A stretch of DNA of 64,000 nt, taken from NCBI RefSeq assembly GCF_004843725.1, contig NZ_CP039451.1:3850001-3914000 (forward strand), in the 5' to 3' direction. Positions within the stretch are counted from its first letter, which is position 1. Every line of letters begins with the position of its first letter. The notes below the pieces were generated by a model, which was not told the DNA's origin, searched no databases, and saw only the letters and a program-made list of their open reading frames with translations. The stretch comes from Psychroserpens sp. NJDZ02. Its GTDB lineage: Bacteria > Bacteroidota > Bacteroidia > Flavobacteriales > Flavobacteriaceae. Of the stretch, positions 52,941-62,633 are shown one piece after another. The translations under genes and the position numbers were made by a program.

Positions 52941-54164
52941 TTATTCTATTAAATCTATATGTCTATCGTGATACCCTAATAAATATAAAACACCATCTAG
53001 TCCTATGCTAGAAATGGCACTTTGGGCATTATTTTTCACTTTTGGTTTGGCATGAAAAGCAATACCTAATCCTGCTAAATTTAGCATTGGTAAATCATTT
53101 GCTCCATCTCCAACCGCGATGGTTTGACTAATGTCAATCCCTTCTTTTTCTGCAATTTCTTTAAGATATTCTGCCTTTTTATTACCATCCACAATATCAC
53201 CAAGGTAACCACCAGTAAGAACTCCATCTTTAATTTCTAGTTGATTAGCATAGACGTAATCCATACCTAACTCCTTTTGCAGGTAATGTCCAAAATAAGT
53301 GAATCCACCTGATAAAATAGCTGTTTTAAAACCGTATTTTTTTAGTGTATCAATCAAACGTCTAGCTCCTTTTGTAATAGGTAAATTAATTGCAACATCA
53401 TGCAGCACATCTTCACTTAATCCTTTTAACAACTTCATACGTTGTTTAAAACTTTCGTTGAAATCAATTTCGCCTTGCATAGCCGACTCAGTAATTGCCT
53501 TTACTTCGTCTCCAACACCTGCCAATTCTGCTAACTTATCAATAACTTCTGCCTGAATTAATGTCGAGTCCATATCAAAACAAACCAAGCGTCTGTTGCG
53601 TCTGTATATATTATCCTCTTGGAATGCAATATCCACATCTAAATTGTGTGATATTTGCATAAACTTTTCAGTAAATTCTGATTTATTTTCAATTTTACCT
53701 CTTATCGATAACTGAATTGATGCTCTAGGGTATTCTGCTTCTTTAACCAATGAGGTACGACCTGTTAGTCGTTTAATAGCATCAATGTTTAAGTTTTTAT
53801 CTGAAATAAATTTAGTTACCTCAGAGATTTGTTCTGCTGTTAATTTATCTCCTAAAATAGTAATAATGTAACGGTCTTTTCCTTGAAGATCCACCCATTT
53901 TTCATAATCCTCTAATGAAATTGGAGTAAACTTAGCTTTTACGCCCAACTCATAAGCTTTAAACAATAAATCCTTTAAAACTGAGGCCGAATTATTTCCT
54001 GATTCTATTTCAAACAAAATACCTAATGATAAAGTATCATGTATGTTAGCTTGACCGATATCTAAAACTTTAGCGCCATATTGAGACAAAACATTAGTTA
54101 GTCCAGATGTTAGACCTGGTTTATCTTGCCCTGAAATGTTTAAAAGAAATATATCGTTAGTCAT
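52941..54164 (-). CDS. serB: Phosphoserine phosphatase with ACT domain, 407 aa
   Basis: The HAD motifs are VCFDMDSTLIQAEVIDKLAE (DxDST, residues near 205), the SGGFTYF loop (motif II), K near 320 and AVGDGANDLPML (motif IV). The N-terminal 170 residues contain ACT-type regulatory sequence (LNISGQDKPGLTSGLTNVLS and a second copy near ITILGDKLTAEQISEVTKFI). It makes L-serine from phosphoserine in the cytoplasm. The start MTNDIFLLN at 54164 is preferred over a 9-residue longer frame from 54191. Length is typical for the long bacteroidetal form. Confidence 0.9.
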   Translation of the reverse strand: MTNDIFLLNISGQDKPGLTSGLTNVLSQYGAKVLDIGQANIHDTLSLGILFEIESGNNSASVLKDLLFKAYELGVKAKFTPISLEDYEKWVDLQGKDRYIITILGDKLTAEQISEVTKFISDKNLNIDAIKRLTGRTSLVKEAEYPRASIQLSIRGKIENKSEFTEKFMQISHNLDVDIAFQEDNIYRRNRRLVCFDMDSTLIQAEVIDKLAELAGVGDEVKAITESAMQGEIDFNESFKQRMKLLKGLSEDVLHDVAINLPITKGARRLIDTLKKYGFKTAILSGGFTYFGHYLQKELGMDYVYANQLEIKDGVLTGGYLGDIVDGNKKAEYLKEIAEKEGIDISQTIAVGDGANDLPMLNLAGLGIAFHAKPKVKNNAQSAISSIGLDGVLYLLGYHDRHIDLIE

Positions 54165-54214
54165 TTTTACTGTTTTGTTTAAAGAAGACATAAAGTGTCA
54201 ACTTTAAAATTTAG

Positions 54215-54406
54215 CTATTTGTTTTTCAATTTACTTTGATCTTTTCGATAAGTCAAATAACCATTAAATAAGGCAAATAGAACACTATGAATTAAAAATG
54301 TTAAAGCTGAAAATGGTTTTCCTTTGTAATAGTCCCAACCAGCCATTAACAAAGCAAATGCTAATCCTGAAATTAAACCACTTATAATATATTTTTTGAT
54401 AGCCAT
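54215..54406 (-). CDS. Small membrane protein, 63 aa
   Basis: Two predicted helices (IISGLISGLAFALLMAGWDY and LTFLIHSVLFALFNGYLTY) joined by a short Lys-rich turn, with a charged C-terminus. The ATG overlaps the last base of the upstream (Fe-S) gene's stop region, so they are likely coupled. No family is recognised. Confidence 0.6.
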   Translation of the reverse strand: MAIKKYIISGLISGLAFALLMAGWDYYKGKPFSALTFLIHSVLFALFNGYLTYRKDQSKLKNK

Positions 54407-55197
54407 TATAATCCTTGGGCGCTAGCTATTAGCTCGGCTATATCCATAACCTTTACCTCATTTTCTTTTTCTTTCACTTTTACACCATCAGACATCATTG
54501 TCATACAATACGGACAACCTGTTGCGATAATATCCGGTTTGGTTTCCAAAGCATCTTGCGTCCTTAGCTCGTTAATATCCAAAGCACCTTTTTCCGGCTC
54601 TTTAAACATTTGCCCACCTCCTGCTCCACAACATAAAGCTGTCGCTTTACTACGCTTCATTTCTTGCAGATTGGCATTTAAAACTGATAGAACAGCTCTT
54701 GGTGCTTGGTATTCCGAATTAGCACGACCTAAATAACACGGGTCATGGAATGTGATACGCTTACCTTTAAAGCTATCATCTTTGACTTCAATAACTTTAG
54801 AGTCTATTAATTGCTTTATGAATTGTGTGTGGTGTAATACCTCATACTTACCACCTAACTCTGGATATTCGTTTTTTAAACAATTAAAAGCATGTGGATC
54901 GCAGGTTACAATTCGTTTTACCTCATATCCATTTAATACTTCTATATTCATCACAGCTTGCATCTGAAACAAAAACTCGTTTCCTACACGTTTTGCCAAA
55001 TCTCCTGTTGCGCTTTCTTCAGTCCCTAATACGGCAAAATTAACATTAGCTTTGTTTAAAATTTTAATAAATGCTTTTGTTATTTTTTTAGCTCTATCAT
55101 CATAACTTCCTGCTGATCCTACCCAAAATAAAATATCTGGAGTTTTACCTTGGCTCATCATTTCTGCCATCGTTGGCACTATAAGTGTTTCGCTCAT
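54406..55197 (-). CDS. CCG-domain (Fe-S)-binding oxidoreductase subunit, 263 aa
   Basis: HdrB-like. Two Cys-rich CCG motifs are seen: TFHDPCYLGRANSEYQAPRA near residue 150 and CCGAGGGQMFKEPEKG near 190, plus ATGCPYCMTMMSDG near 225. The family handles disulfide or quinone reduction with unusual Fe-S clusters. It is probably the soluble partner of the membrane (Fe-S) protein encoded upstream at 55846-57159, with two small genes between. The electron donor is unknown. N-terminal MSETLIVPTMAEMMSQGKTP is typical in flavobacteria. Confidence 0.85.
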   Translation of the reverse strand: MSETLIVPTMAEMMSQGKTPDILFWVGSAGSYDDRAKKITKAFIKILNKANVNFAVLGTEESATGDLAKRVGNEFLFQMQAVMNIEVLNGYEVKRIVTCDPHAFNCLKNEYPELGGKYEVLHHTQFIKQLIDSKVIEVKDDSFKGKRITFHDPCYLGRANSEYQAPRAVLSVLNANLQEMKRSKATALCCGAGGGQMFKEPEKGALDINELRTQDALETKPDIIATGCPYCMTMMSDGVKVKEKENEVKVMDIAELIASAQGL

Positions 55198-55205
55198 AAT
55201 TTGTT

Positions 55206-55523
55206 TTATTTTATTGCTGAAAAATCGATTTTAGATAATCTGATATAAATAGATAATATCTTAATTCCTTTTTTCATTTTATTTCTTGGATCGTCTTGTT
55301 CTAAGGCTGCTAACCTTAAAGCTTCCAACCCTAATTCTTCTGTTTGTTTCTCTGTACAATAATCGCAAAGCACTTTTTTTAAACTAATGCTTTCTACTCT
55401 ACTTTGCTTGTACTTAATTTGTGTAATTATCTTAAACTGAAGTGAATCTTTTTGATAACCTTGTGCTTTAGCTTGACTTAAGCTAAATATTGAGATTAAC
55501 GATATTAAGATTACGTATTTCAA
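55206..55523 (-). CDS. Small secreted protein, 105 aa
   Basis: A signal peptide (MKYVILISLISIFSLSQAKA) is followed by 85 residues containing KKVLCDYCTEKQTEELGLEA, a CxxC pair. The short helical body (GIKILSIYIRLSKIDFSAIK) has no named family. It is between the two Fe-S oxidoreductase genes, so a role in their assembly is possible, but nothing proves it. Confidence 0.6.
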   Translation of the reverse strand: MKYVILISLISIFSLSQAKAQGYQKDSLQFKIITQIKYKQSRVESISLKKVLCDYCTEKQTEELGLEALRLAALEQDDPRNKMKKGIKILSIYIRLSKIDFSAIK

Positions 55524-55527
55524 ATAC

Positions 55528-55716
55528 TTATGCTTTTTTATTACGTGTTAAAATAAAAATAATTCCTAAAGTCAGTGTTAGACTTCCAAAAAAAACTGAA
55601 AGCGATCCTGCTATGTTATAAATATCCTTGAAAAAAAGTATAAATACTCCAATAACAATAAGTATCAAACCTATAATGCTCCTAGTTTTACTGGGTACTT
55701 TTAAAATAATACTCAT
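55528..55716 (-). CDS. Small membrane protein, 62 aa
   Basis: Two helices (SIIGLILIVIGVFILFFKDI and NIAGSLSVFFGSLTLTLGII) separated by a short polar loop, with a basic C-terminus. Four bases separate its stop from the next gene. Not recognised. Confidence 0.55.
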   Translation of the reverse strand: MSIILKVPSKTRSIIGLILIVIGVFILFFKDIYNIAGSLSVFFGSLTLTLGIIFILTRNKKA

Positions 55717-55845
55717 GGTTTCCTTTTCTTTAAATTATAGTAATGACATTCTTTTTTTGTCAAAAAACAGCAAAAAAAAATAAACCTCCTTTTACTGTGC
55801 TCAAGATAATTCCATCGCGTACCTTGTGATAACGCCCAAATTATT

Positions 55846-57159
55846 CTACTCGTCTTTCCAATTTAAACGGTCCATTTGATTGTAAGGCCATGGGGCACCA
55901 TTGTTTTCGATATTGGTCATCATATTATTAAGCTCTGTTGGCGCCGAGCTTTTTTCCATCACAGAATATTGACGCATCTGCATGATAATATTTAAAGGAT
56001 CAATACTTACTGGACAAGCTTCTACACAAGCGTTACAACTAGTACAAGCCCAAAGTTCTTCATCTGTAACATAGTCGCCTAATAGTTGTTTACCATCATC
56101 TACAAACACACCTTTATTAGCATCTATATTTTTACCAACTTCCTCCAGACGGTCTCTTGTATCCATCATAATTTTACGAGGTGATAATTTTTTACCCGTT
56201 AAATTAGCAGGACACTCGCTTGTACAACGTCCACATTCTGTACAAGTATAAGCGTTTAAAAGGTTTACCCAACTTAAATCTTGCACATCGCTTGCTCCAA
56301 ATTTTTCTGGAACAGCATCGTCTTCTCCTTCTGGTGCAGCTGCAAACGGATCTGCATCTGGATCCATCATCATTTTAACTTCTTTTGTTACTGCTGGATT
56401 ATTAGCAAATTGTCCTTTTGGAGTTAATTTACCGTAATACGTATTTGGAAAAGCTAACAGGATGTGTAAATGCTTTGAGAAATATAGGTAATTTAAAAAC
56501 GTTAAAATACCAACGATATGCAACCACCAAGCTGCACGTTCTACAATATGTAAGGTTGCTTCTGACACTCCACTAAATAATGGTGCAATAAATTGACTGA
56601 TTACGTTTCCTGAATCATAGCCTTGAAAAACGGTATCTGTAGCATTCATTACTAAAAACAAACACATTAAAACGACTTCAAAATAAAGGATAATGTTACC
56701 ATCTGACTTAGGCCATCCAGTCATCTCTGCACTCATAAAACGTTTAAGTTTTATTATATTACGTCTGACCCAAAAGATGATAACTGAAACCAATACAAGG
56801 ACTGCTAATATCTCAAAACTGGCAATTAAAAAGCCATATAAAGCACCGGGTAAAATTGAATGTCCAATCCTATGTGTGCCAAATAAACCATCTATTATGA
56901 TTTCTAAAACTTCGATATTAATAATTATAAATCCAACATATACTACAACGTGCAAAAAACCTGCGATTGGACGTTTAACCATTTTGCTTTGTCCCAAAGC
57001 AATGTATGCCATATTTTTCCAACGCTGTGGTTTGTTATCTGAAACGTCTAAATCTTTACCTAGTTTTATATTTCTGACTAGTTTTCTGACATTATTTGCA
57101 AAATAACCAATACCTGCAGCAAGTATGATTGCAAAAATTATATTTGGTATGTATTCCAT
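55846..57159 (-). CDS. Membrane-bound (Fe-S)-binding protein, HdrE/DsrM-like, 437 aa
   Basis: Five or six transmembrane helices fill residues 1-250 (FLHVVVYVGFIIINIEVLEI, HIVGILTFLNYLYFSKHLH), with His residues placed as for heme b ligands. The C-terminal part holds two [4Fe-4S] motifs, CTECGRCTSECPANLTGKKL near 308 and CTSCNACVEACPVSIDP near 370. It resembles the NarI-like plus ferredoxin fusions that move electrons between the quinone pool and HdrB-like proteins such as the one at 54406. The substrate is unknown. It is the most upstream Fe-S gene of the cluster, after mlaD. Confidence 0.85.
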   Translation of the reverse strand: MEYIPNIIFAIILAAGIGYFANNVRKLVRNIKLGKDLDVSDNKPQRWKNMAYIALGQSKMVKRPIAGFLHVVVYVGFIIINIEVLEIIIDGLFGTHRIGHSILPGALYGFLIASFEILAVLVLVSVIIFWVRRNIIKLKRFMSAEMTGWPKSDGNIILYFEVVLMCLFLVMNATDTVFQGYDSGNVISQFIAPLFSGVSEATLHIVERAAWWLHIVGILTFLNYLYFSKHLHILLAFPNTYYGKLTPKGQFANNPAVTKEVKMMMDPDADPFAAAPEGEDDAVPEKFGASDVQDLSWVNLLNAYTCTECGRCTSECPANLTGKKLSPRKIMMDTRDRLEEVGKNIDANKGVFVDDGKQLLGDYVTDEELWACTSCNACVEACPVSIDPLNIIMQMRQYSVMEKSSAPTELNNMMTNIENNGAPWPYNQMDRLNWKDE

Positions 57160-57186
57160 TTGTTTAGTTAGTTTATGGTCTTAGTC

Positions 57187-58140
57187 TTATTTTTCTTCTT
57201 CAATTTCATTCCCGTCTGCATCATAACGTTTTGCTTTTTTTCCAAATAAAGAAAAATGTACGTAACGTTTAGGGTTAAGCTTCATATCTTCTAAAAGTTG
57301 CTCCATTTGCAATGCAGCCCCTTCCATATTAGTATAGAGTTTATCATCCTTTAATAACTTACCAATAGAGCCATCTCCCTTTTCAATCCCCGCAAGCATT
57401 TTGTTCACACTTCCTAACGTTGCTTCTAGATCGGCTACTGTTTTAGTAATATCTACTTTATTTAGCTTCTCACTCATCGTGCTAAAGTTAGCACTCGTTT
57501 TATTGAAGTTTTCCACCATTGCTGTGACGTTAGCATCATTTTTTTTAACTAAAGCATTAATTGAATGCGCTAAGCCATTGTATGATTTTAAAGTTGAATT
57601 TAATTCGGCTAACGTGCTTTTCAACCCATTTTCTGATTGGTCTGCAACCAAAACATTAAGGTTACCCATTAATGTATCAACGGTACTTAAGGTTCCATCT
57701 AGGTTTGTACTTAATTGTGAAAAATCACTGGTTAAACTATTAACCAATCCTTCCTTTATAGAAGATTTAATTAAATCACCGTTTTTAGCCATTTGATTAT
57801 CTTCTACAGGAATAATTTCTAGAGCATTACCCCCCATTAAACCCGCTTGAAACAGGCTTATAGTACTATTTTTAGAAAACTGTAATTGTTTATCTACAGA
57901 AAAGGCAACTCTAGTCTTACCAGTTTCAAAATCATATATGATCTCTTTGACTTTTCCGACAGTATTTCCTTTAATGGTGACTGGTGCAGATACATTTAGT
58001 GAGTTGTAATCAAACTCTGTATAATACGTGTTATTCGAATCGAATATATTATTTCCTTTTAAATAACTAAATCCAAAAATGAAAAAGATAATTCCAAGTA
58101 TAACTAGTATGGCTGTTTTAACTTCAAGTGTTAGTTTCAA
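57187..58140 (-). CDS. MlaD-family (MCE) lipid transport protein, 317 aa
   Basis: One N-terminal transmembrane helix (VKTAILVILGIIFFIFGFSY) is followed by the MlaD/MCE domain at residues 38-115 (YNSLNVSAPVTIKGNTVGKV, NALEIIPV). A long helical region 130-300 forms the tail. It is an anchored periplasmic part of a phospholipid transporter in the Mla/MCE system. The ATPase and permease genes are not here. It is next to an amidase and LptD, both envelope genes, which is the usual flavobacterial neighbourhood. Confidence 0.88.
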   Translation of the reverse strand: MKLTLEVKTAILVILGIIFFIFGFSYLKGNNIFDSNNTYYTEFDYNSLNVSAPVTIKGNTVGKVKEIIYDFETGKTRVAFSVDKQLQFSKNSTISLFQAGLMGGNALEIIPVEDNQMAKNGDLIKSSIKEGLVNSLTSDFSQLSTNLDGTLSTVDTLMGNLNVLVADQSENGLKSTLAELNSTLKSYNGLAHSINALVKKNDANVTAMVENFNKTSANFSTMSEKLNKVDITKTVADLEATLGSVNKMLAGIEKGDGSIGKLLKDDKLYTNMEGAALQMEQLLEDMKLNPKRYVHFSLFGKKAKRYDADGNEIEEEK

Positions 58141-58194
58141 TATGCTAAATTTAGATTGGTAACAAAATTAGAAATAAATTATAAAAGAATGGGT

Positions 58195-59307
58195 CTAATT
58201 AACTTCGGTTTTTAAAGCTTCCGATAGTTTAATTTGTTTTCCTTCTTTAATCGCTACAATATAAGCATCTTTATAACCTTTATTTTTTGCTTCTATTTGT
58301 AGTTTTTGAGCGATATTATAATCCGATGTGTAACCATAATAATATTTATATAAGTCACCTTGTTTTTCTCTAGAAACGTCTAACAACCCTTTAAAATTAT
58401 AGGCTTTTGGTTCTAAGGCTTTAGAACTGGCTGCTAGCTGAATTTTAAAAACGGTGTTTTTAATTGTTTTTACATCCGAAGAAATAGTGTCCGCAAAAGT
58501 TTCGTCAACAATATAATTATCACCAACGTTTAAATCTAGAGATTTTTTATAAGCATTAATAGATTGTAATATAGAACTTGCCATTTTAGACTGTCCACTT
58601 TTTGAATTTAAAAATTTTCCTTCGGCATTATTAGTTAAAAACCCAACTTCTACTAAAACACTTGGCATATACGTATTATGTAATACCCAAAGGCTAGCTT
58701 GCTTTATACCTCTACTTTTTCTTTTAGACTGTCCTATAAAATTATCTTCAATTAATCGCGCTAGCTTAATACTTTGCTCGATATAATCTTCTTGTTGCAA
58801 CGCTAATCCTATTAAAGACTCTGGAGCATTGGGATCAAACCCCTTATAATTTTTCTTGTAATCTTTTTCTAGAAAAATAACTTCATTTTCTTTTTTTGCG
58901 ATATCAAAGTTACGTTTCGTGTTCGCAACTCCTAAAATAAAAGTCTCTGTACCGGACGCTTGCGAAGAATGTGCGTTGCAATGTACAGACACAAATAGAT
59001 CTGCATCTGCCCTATTGGCAATCGCTGCACGCTCGCGCAACTCAATAAAAACATCTGTTTTTCTAGTATAGATAACTTTAAAATCTTTTTTAGCCTCTAA
59101 AGCCTTACCCACTTCTAATACTATTTTTAGAGCAATGTCACTTTCTTTATGACCATTCCCTAAATTACCAGAATCATGTCCTCCATGTCCTGCATCTAAC
59201 ACAACCACAAACTTTCCACTAGATGTTTGAGCATGCATAGTTTGACTGGTATTAAATGTTAATACTAATATAAAGGATACTATAAGTTTAAAAATGTACG
59301 TTTGCAT
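58195..59307 (-). CDS. N-acetylmuramoyl-L-alanine amidase, 370 aa
   Basis: An Amidase_3 zinc enzyme with a signal peptide. VVLDAGHGGHDSGNLGNGHK near residue 35 holds the first His ligand. DLFVSVHCNAHSSQASGTET holds a further His, and SVLVEVGFLTNNAEGKFL holds the catalytic Glu. The C-terminal 90 residues (FKIQLAASSKALEPKAYNFK, and YYYGYTSDYNIAQKLQIEAK) are SPOR-like and would bind denuded septal glycan. It acts in daughter-cell separation in the periplasm. ATG 59307 (MQTYIFKL) is preferred to 59322. It is divergent from lptD with only 87 bp between. Confidence 0.9.
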   Translation of the reverse strand: MQTYIFKLIVSFILVLTFNTSQTMHAQTSSGKFVVVLDAGHGGHDSGNLGNGHKESDIALKIVLEVGKALEAKKDFKVIYTRKTDVFIELRERAAIANRADADLFVSVHCNAHSSQASGTETFILGVANTKRNFDIAKKENEVIFLEKDYKKNYKGFDPNAPESLIGLALQQEDYIEQSIKLARLIEDNFIGQSKRKSRGIKQASLWVLHNTYMPSVLVEVGFLTNNAEGKFLNSKSGQSKMASSILQSINAYKKSLDLNVGDNYIVDETFADTISSDVKTIKNTVFKIQLAASSKALEPKAYNFKGLLDVSREKQGDLYKYYYGYTSDYNIAQKLQIEAKNKGYKDAYIVAIKEGKQIKLSEALKTEVN

Positions 59308-59394
59308 AGATGTTATAACCAATTATTATTACGTTTAGTATGAATCATAATTTTTAACGAATATTAAAACATTCACAAAAAAATATATGTAGTT

Positions 59395-62157
59395 TTGTCT
59401 TTTCAAAAACCAAGCCATACTTTTACAAAAATACATTTAAAAGCGTTGCGTACAAATAGTCTTCATATACTTTTTTCTTTGAGTTTTACAGTGTTTATTA
59501 ACACTTTAAGCTTTGGACAAGTGGATTTACCCAAAGATGGTGAAACAATACGTCCTATTCAAGAAACAGAACAGCCCGAAATAAAACAAAACGATTCTAC
59601 TACAGTTAGTGTAAACGAACTACTTGGAGTTAAAAAAGAAACCGATAGTGTCCTATCAGATTCTATTAAACCAAAACCTTTATTAAGTAGTACTGTATCA
59701 TACAAGGCCAAAGATTATATGGCTTATAAAAAGAAAGAATCTAAAATGTATCTTTATAATGAAGCACAAGTGCTTTATGACGACATGGATATTTCTGCAG
59801 GAATAATAATTATAGATTATACTAAAGATTTAGTTTATGCTAAAGGGATTACTGATTCTTTAGGCGAATACACACAAAAACCTATTTTTAAACAGGGTGC
59901 TAATGTTATAGAGCCTGACTCTATTGTCTTTAATTCAAAAACTAGAAAAGGATTAATCTATAATTCTCAAACCGCACAAGAACAAGGTGTTTTAATTACC
60001 GAAACCACAAAACGGGTTAACGATTCTGTCTACTATTTAAAAAATGCAAAATTTACGACGTCCGATAATTATGACGATCCAGAATATTACTTTTTAATTA
60101 GAACTGGTAAATTGGTCCCAAGTAAAAAAGTAATTACAGGGCCAACCAATCTCTTTATTTACGACGTTCCTACTCCAATTGGTTTACCATTTGCTTATTT
60201 TCCGTTATCAAAAAAACGTACTGCAGGTGTATTATTTCCTAGTTTTGGAGAAGATGGTAATAGAGGATATTTTTTACAAAATGGAGGCTATTACTTTCCT
60301 ATAAATGATAATGTAGATTTAGCTGTTTTAGGAGACTATTATACTAACGGAAGTTATGGTTTAAGACTAGAAAGTAAATATGCTAAACGCTATAAACATA
60401 GTGGAAATTTGGCGTTTAGATATGAAAACTTAATTACTAGTGAGCTTGGTTTTCCTGACTATGCAAAATCAACCATTTATAATTTACAATGGTCCCACTC
60501 TCAGGATTCTAAAGCAAATCCAAGTTCTACATTTTCTGCCTCAGTCAATTTAGGTAGTAGTAGCTATTACCAACAATCTATAAATCAAATAAACCTACCG
60601 AACACACAAAACAATACCTTATCATCTTCTATCTCGTATTCCAAAACATTTGAAGGAGAGCCACAAGCTAATATCAGCTTAACTGCAACACATACACAAA
60701 ACACGCAAACCGAATCCATAAGCATGACGCTACCAACTTTTCAAGGTAGTTTGGCTAGGATATATCCTTTTGCAGGAAAAGATGGCGTAAAAAGCGGAAT
60801 CATACAAAACATTAATTTACAATATAGTGTTCGAGCAGAAAATAGTATTACGACAACAGACTCTTTATTCTTTAAAAAAGAAATGTTCGACGATGCTAAA
60901 CTAGGTGTACGCCACAGTATCCCATTGAGTACAAATTTTAAGATTTTCGACTATTTTAGTGTTTCTGCCAGTACAAATTTTGAAGAAACTTGGGTAGTAA
61001 AAACAGTTGATAAATATTATGATACTGCAAATGAAGAAATAATTACGGAAGATGTTAATGGTTTTGATGCTTTTAGAACCTATAATTTTAGTACCAGTAT
61101 TGGAACAACGCTTTATGGTCTTTTTAACTTAGATAAAGAGGGTGAAGGAAAAAAACTACAAGCTATTAGACACGTTATTAGACCAAGTCTTAGTTATAAT
61201 ATTAATCCTGCTTTTGATAATTATTATGATGACTTTGAAATCATTGATGCTGATGGAACTACTAAAAGTGAATTTACTAGATTTGAAAACAGCCTATTTG
61301 GCACTCCAAACAACACTTTTTCTAGCTCTATAGGTATAGGAGTCTCTAATAATTTTGAAGCAAAAGTAAAAGATTCGGACTCGACTAAAGTAGAACCTAA
61401 AAAAATAATTTTACTTAATAGTCTTAATTTTTCTACATCGTATAATGTTGCTGGAGATTCATTAAAATGGAGTCCTGTAAAAATTTCCGGAGGAACACAA
61501 ATATTCGATAATAAAATGAGTATTAATTTTGGTGCCACGTTAGATCCTTATGCTCTAAATACAAATAACACAAGAATTAACACCTTTAATATAGATAATG
61601 GCGGAAGCTTATTTAGATTAACCAGTGCCTCCCTTAATTTAAGTTATAGCTTAAGTAGTAAAGACGGCAGTAGCGACAATAAAAATGACGCGATTGATAA
61701 TAGATTGCTAAGTGGTGGACGTGCCGATGACTTGTTTGGGGTCTCTCAAGATTTTGCTGCTCAACAAGGTACTTTAGGTGGTGAAGAAAAAGAAGAACGA
61801 GAATCTGACGAATTTTACAATAATAAAATCCCTTGGAGTCTTAGGTTTGCCTATGCCGTTAATTACGCCAATAGCACACGTCAAGATGAGATATCGTCAC
61901 ATTCGTTAATGTTTTCGGGAGATATTGAATTATCACCAAAATGGTCCATTGGTGGCTCATCCAGTTATGATTTTAAAAACAATGGATTTGGTTTAACACA
62001 ATTACGCTTTGAACGTGATTTATTAAGTTGGAGGATGAACTTTACTTGGGTCCCATTTGGTACTTACAATAGCTGGAATTTCTTTATAGGAATCAAATCT
62101 AGTATCTTAAAAGATTTAAAATACGAACAACGTCTTAAAGCTGACGAAGGTTTATAA
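59395..62157 (+). CDS. lptD: LptD-type LPS assembly outer-membrane protein, 920 aa
   Basis: A hydrophobic signal (HILFSLSFTVFINTLSFGQV) precedes an OstA-like N-terminal domain at about 110-230 (MYLYNEAQVLYDDMDISAGI, VYYLKNAKFTTSD). The remainder is a large LptD-type barrel (LGLPFAYFPLSKK-type segment, GVLFPSFGEDGNRGYFLQNG, WRMNFTWVPFGTY at the end). It inserts LPS into the outer leaflet. No ATG exists near the start. TTG 59395 is the longest choice and TTG 59443 an alternative; a TAGTTTTG box (59390-59397) overlapping the first TTG argues for a downstream start if it is a promoter. Confidence 0.85.
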   Translation: MSFQKPSHTFTKIHLKALRTNSLHILFSLSFTVFINTLSFGQVDLPKDGETIRPIQETEQPEIKQNDSTTVSVNELLGVKKETDSVLSDSIKPKPLLSSTVSYKAKDYMAYKKKESKMYLYNEAQVLYDDMDISAGIIIIDYTKDLVYAKGITDSLGEYTQKPIFKQGANVIEPDSIVFNSKTRKGLIYNSQTAQEQGVLITETTKRVNDSVYYLKNAKFTTSDNYDDPEYYFLIRTGKLVPSKKVITGPTNLFIYDVPTPIGLPFAYFPLSKKRTAGVLFPSFGEDGNRGYFLQNGGYYFPINDNVDLAVLGDYYTNGSYGLRLESKYAKRYKHSGNLAFRYENLITSELGFPDYAKSTIYNLQWSHSQDSKANPSSTFSASVNLGSSSYYQQSINQINLPNTQNNTLSSSISYSKTFEGEPQANISLTATHTQNTQTESISMTLPTFQGSLARIYPFAGKDGVKSGIIQNINLQYSVRAENSITTTDSLFFKKEMFDDAKLGVRHSIPLSTNFKIFDYFSVSASTNFEETWVVKTVDKYYDTANEEIITEDVNGFDAFRTYNFSTSIGTTLYGLFNLDKEGEGKKLQAIRHVIRPSLSYNINPAFDNYYDDFEIIDADGTTKSEFTRFENSLFGTPNNTFSSSIGIGVSNNFEAKVKDSDSTKVEPKKIILLNSLNFSTSYNVAGDSLKWSPVKISGGTQIFDNKMSINFGATLDPYALNTNNTRINTFNIDNGGSLFRLTSASLNLSYSLSSKDGSSDNKNDAIDNRLLSGGRADDLFGVSQDFAAQQGTLGGEEKEERESDEFYNNKIPWSLRFAYAVNYANSTRQDEISSHSLMFSGDIELSPKWSIGGSSSYDFKNNGFGLTQLRFERDLLSWRMNFTWVPFGTYNSWNFFIGIKSSILKDLKYEQRLKADEGL

Positions 62158-62202
62158 TATTTTTTTATTATTTCGCTTAAGCGGAAATTAAATACACAAA
62201 CA

Positions 62203-62583
62203 ATGAAAAAGATAATAGCTACAACAAAAGCCCCTGCTCCAATTGGTCCTTACAACCAAGCCGTTTTAAGCGGAAATACTTTATACACATCTGGGCAGAT
62301 TGCATTACATCCGGAGACTGGAGAATTGGTAATGGATGATATTAAAACAGAAACCAAACAAGTTATGGAAAACATGAAAGCTGTTTTAGAAGCGGCAGAC
62401 ATGACTTTTGAGCACGTTATTAAGACATCTATCTTTATTAGTGACATGCACAACTTTGCACAAATTAATGAAGTCTACGGTACTTATTTTAATGATGATA
62501 CTGCTCCTGCTAGAGAGACAGTAGAAGTTGCTAATTTACCAAAATTTGTAAATGTTGAAATTAGTATGATTGCTATTAAATAG
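62203..62583 (+). CDS. ridA: RidA-family enamine/imine deaminase, 126 aa
   Basis: The family motifs are complete: IATTKAPAPIGPYNQAVLSG, LYTSGQIALHPETGELV, and PARETVEVANLPKFVNVEIS with the catalytic Arg. It hydrolyses reactive 2-aminoacrylate formed by PLP enzymes, in the cytoplasm. The length is exact for the family. It follows lptD by 45 bp and a small palindrome (TTTCGCTTAAGCGGAAA), so it may be cotranscribed with it or have its own promoter. A terminator follows. Confidence 0.93.
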   Translation: MKKIIATTKAPAPIGPYNQAVLSGNTLYTSGQIALHPETGELVMDDIKTETKQVMENMKAVLEAADMTFEHVIKTSIFISDMHNFAQINEVYGTYFNDDTAPARETVEVANLPKFVNVEISMIAIK

Positions 62584-62601
62584 CTTTTATCACCTAAATA
62601 T

Positions 62602-62633
62602 AAAAAAGCCTGAACTTACGTTTGGGCTTTTTT
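62602..62633 (+). terminator. Terminator after ridA
   Basis: AAAAAAGCCTGAAC / GTTTGGGCTTTTTT with loop TTAC and two G/T pairs, then a T-rich tail. Confidence 0.82.
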
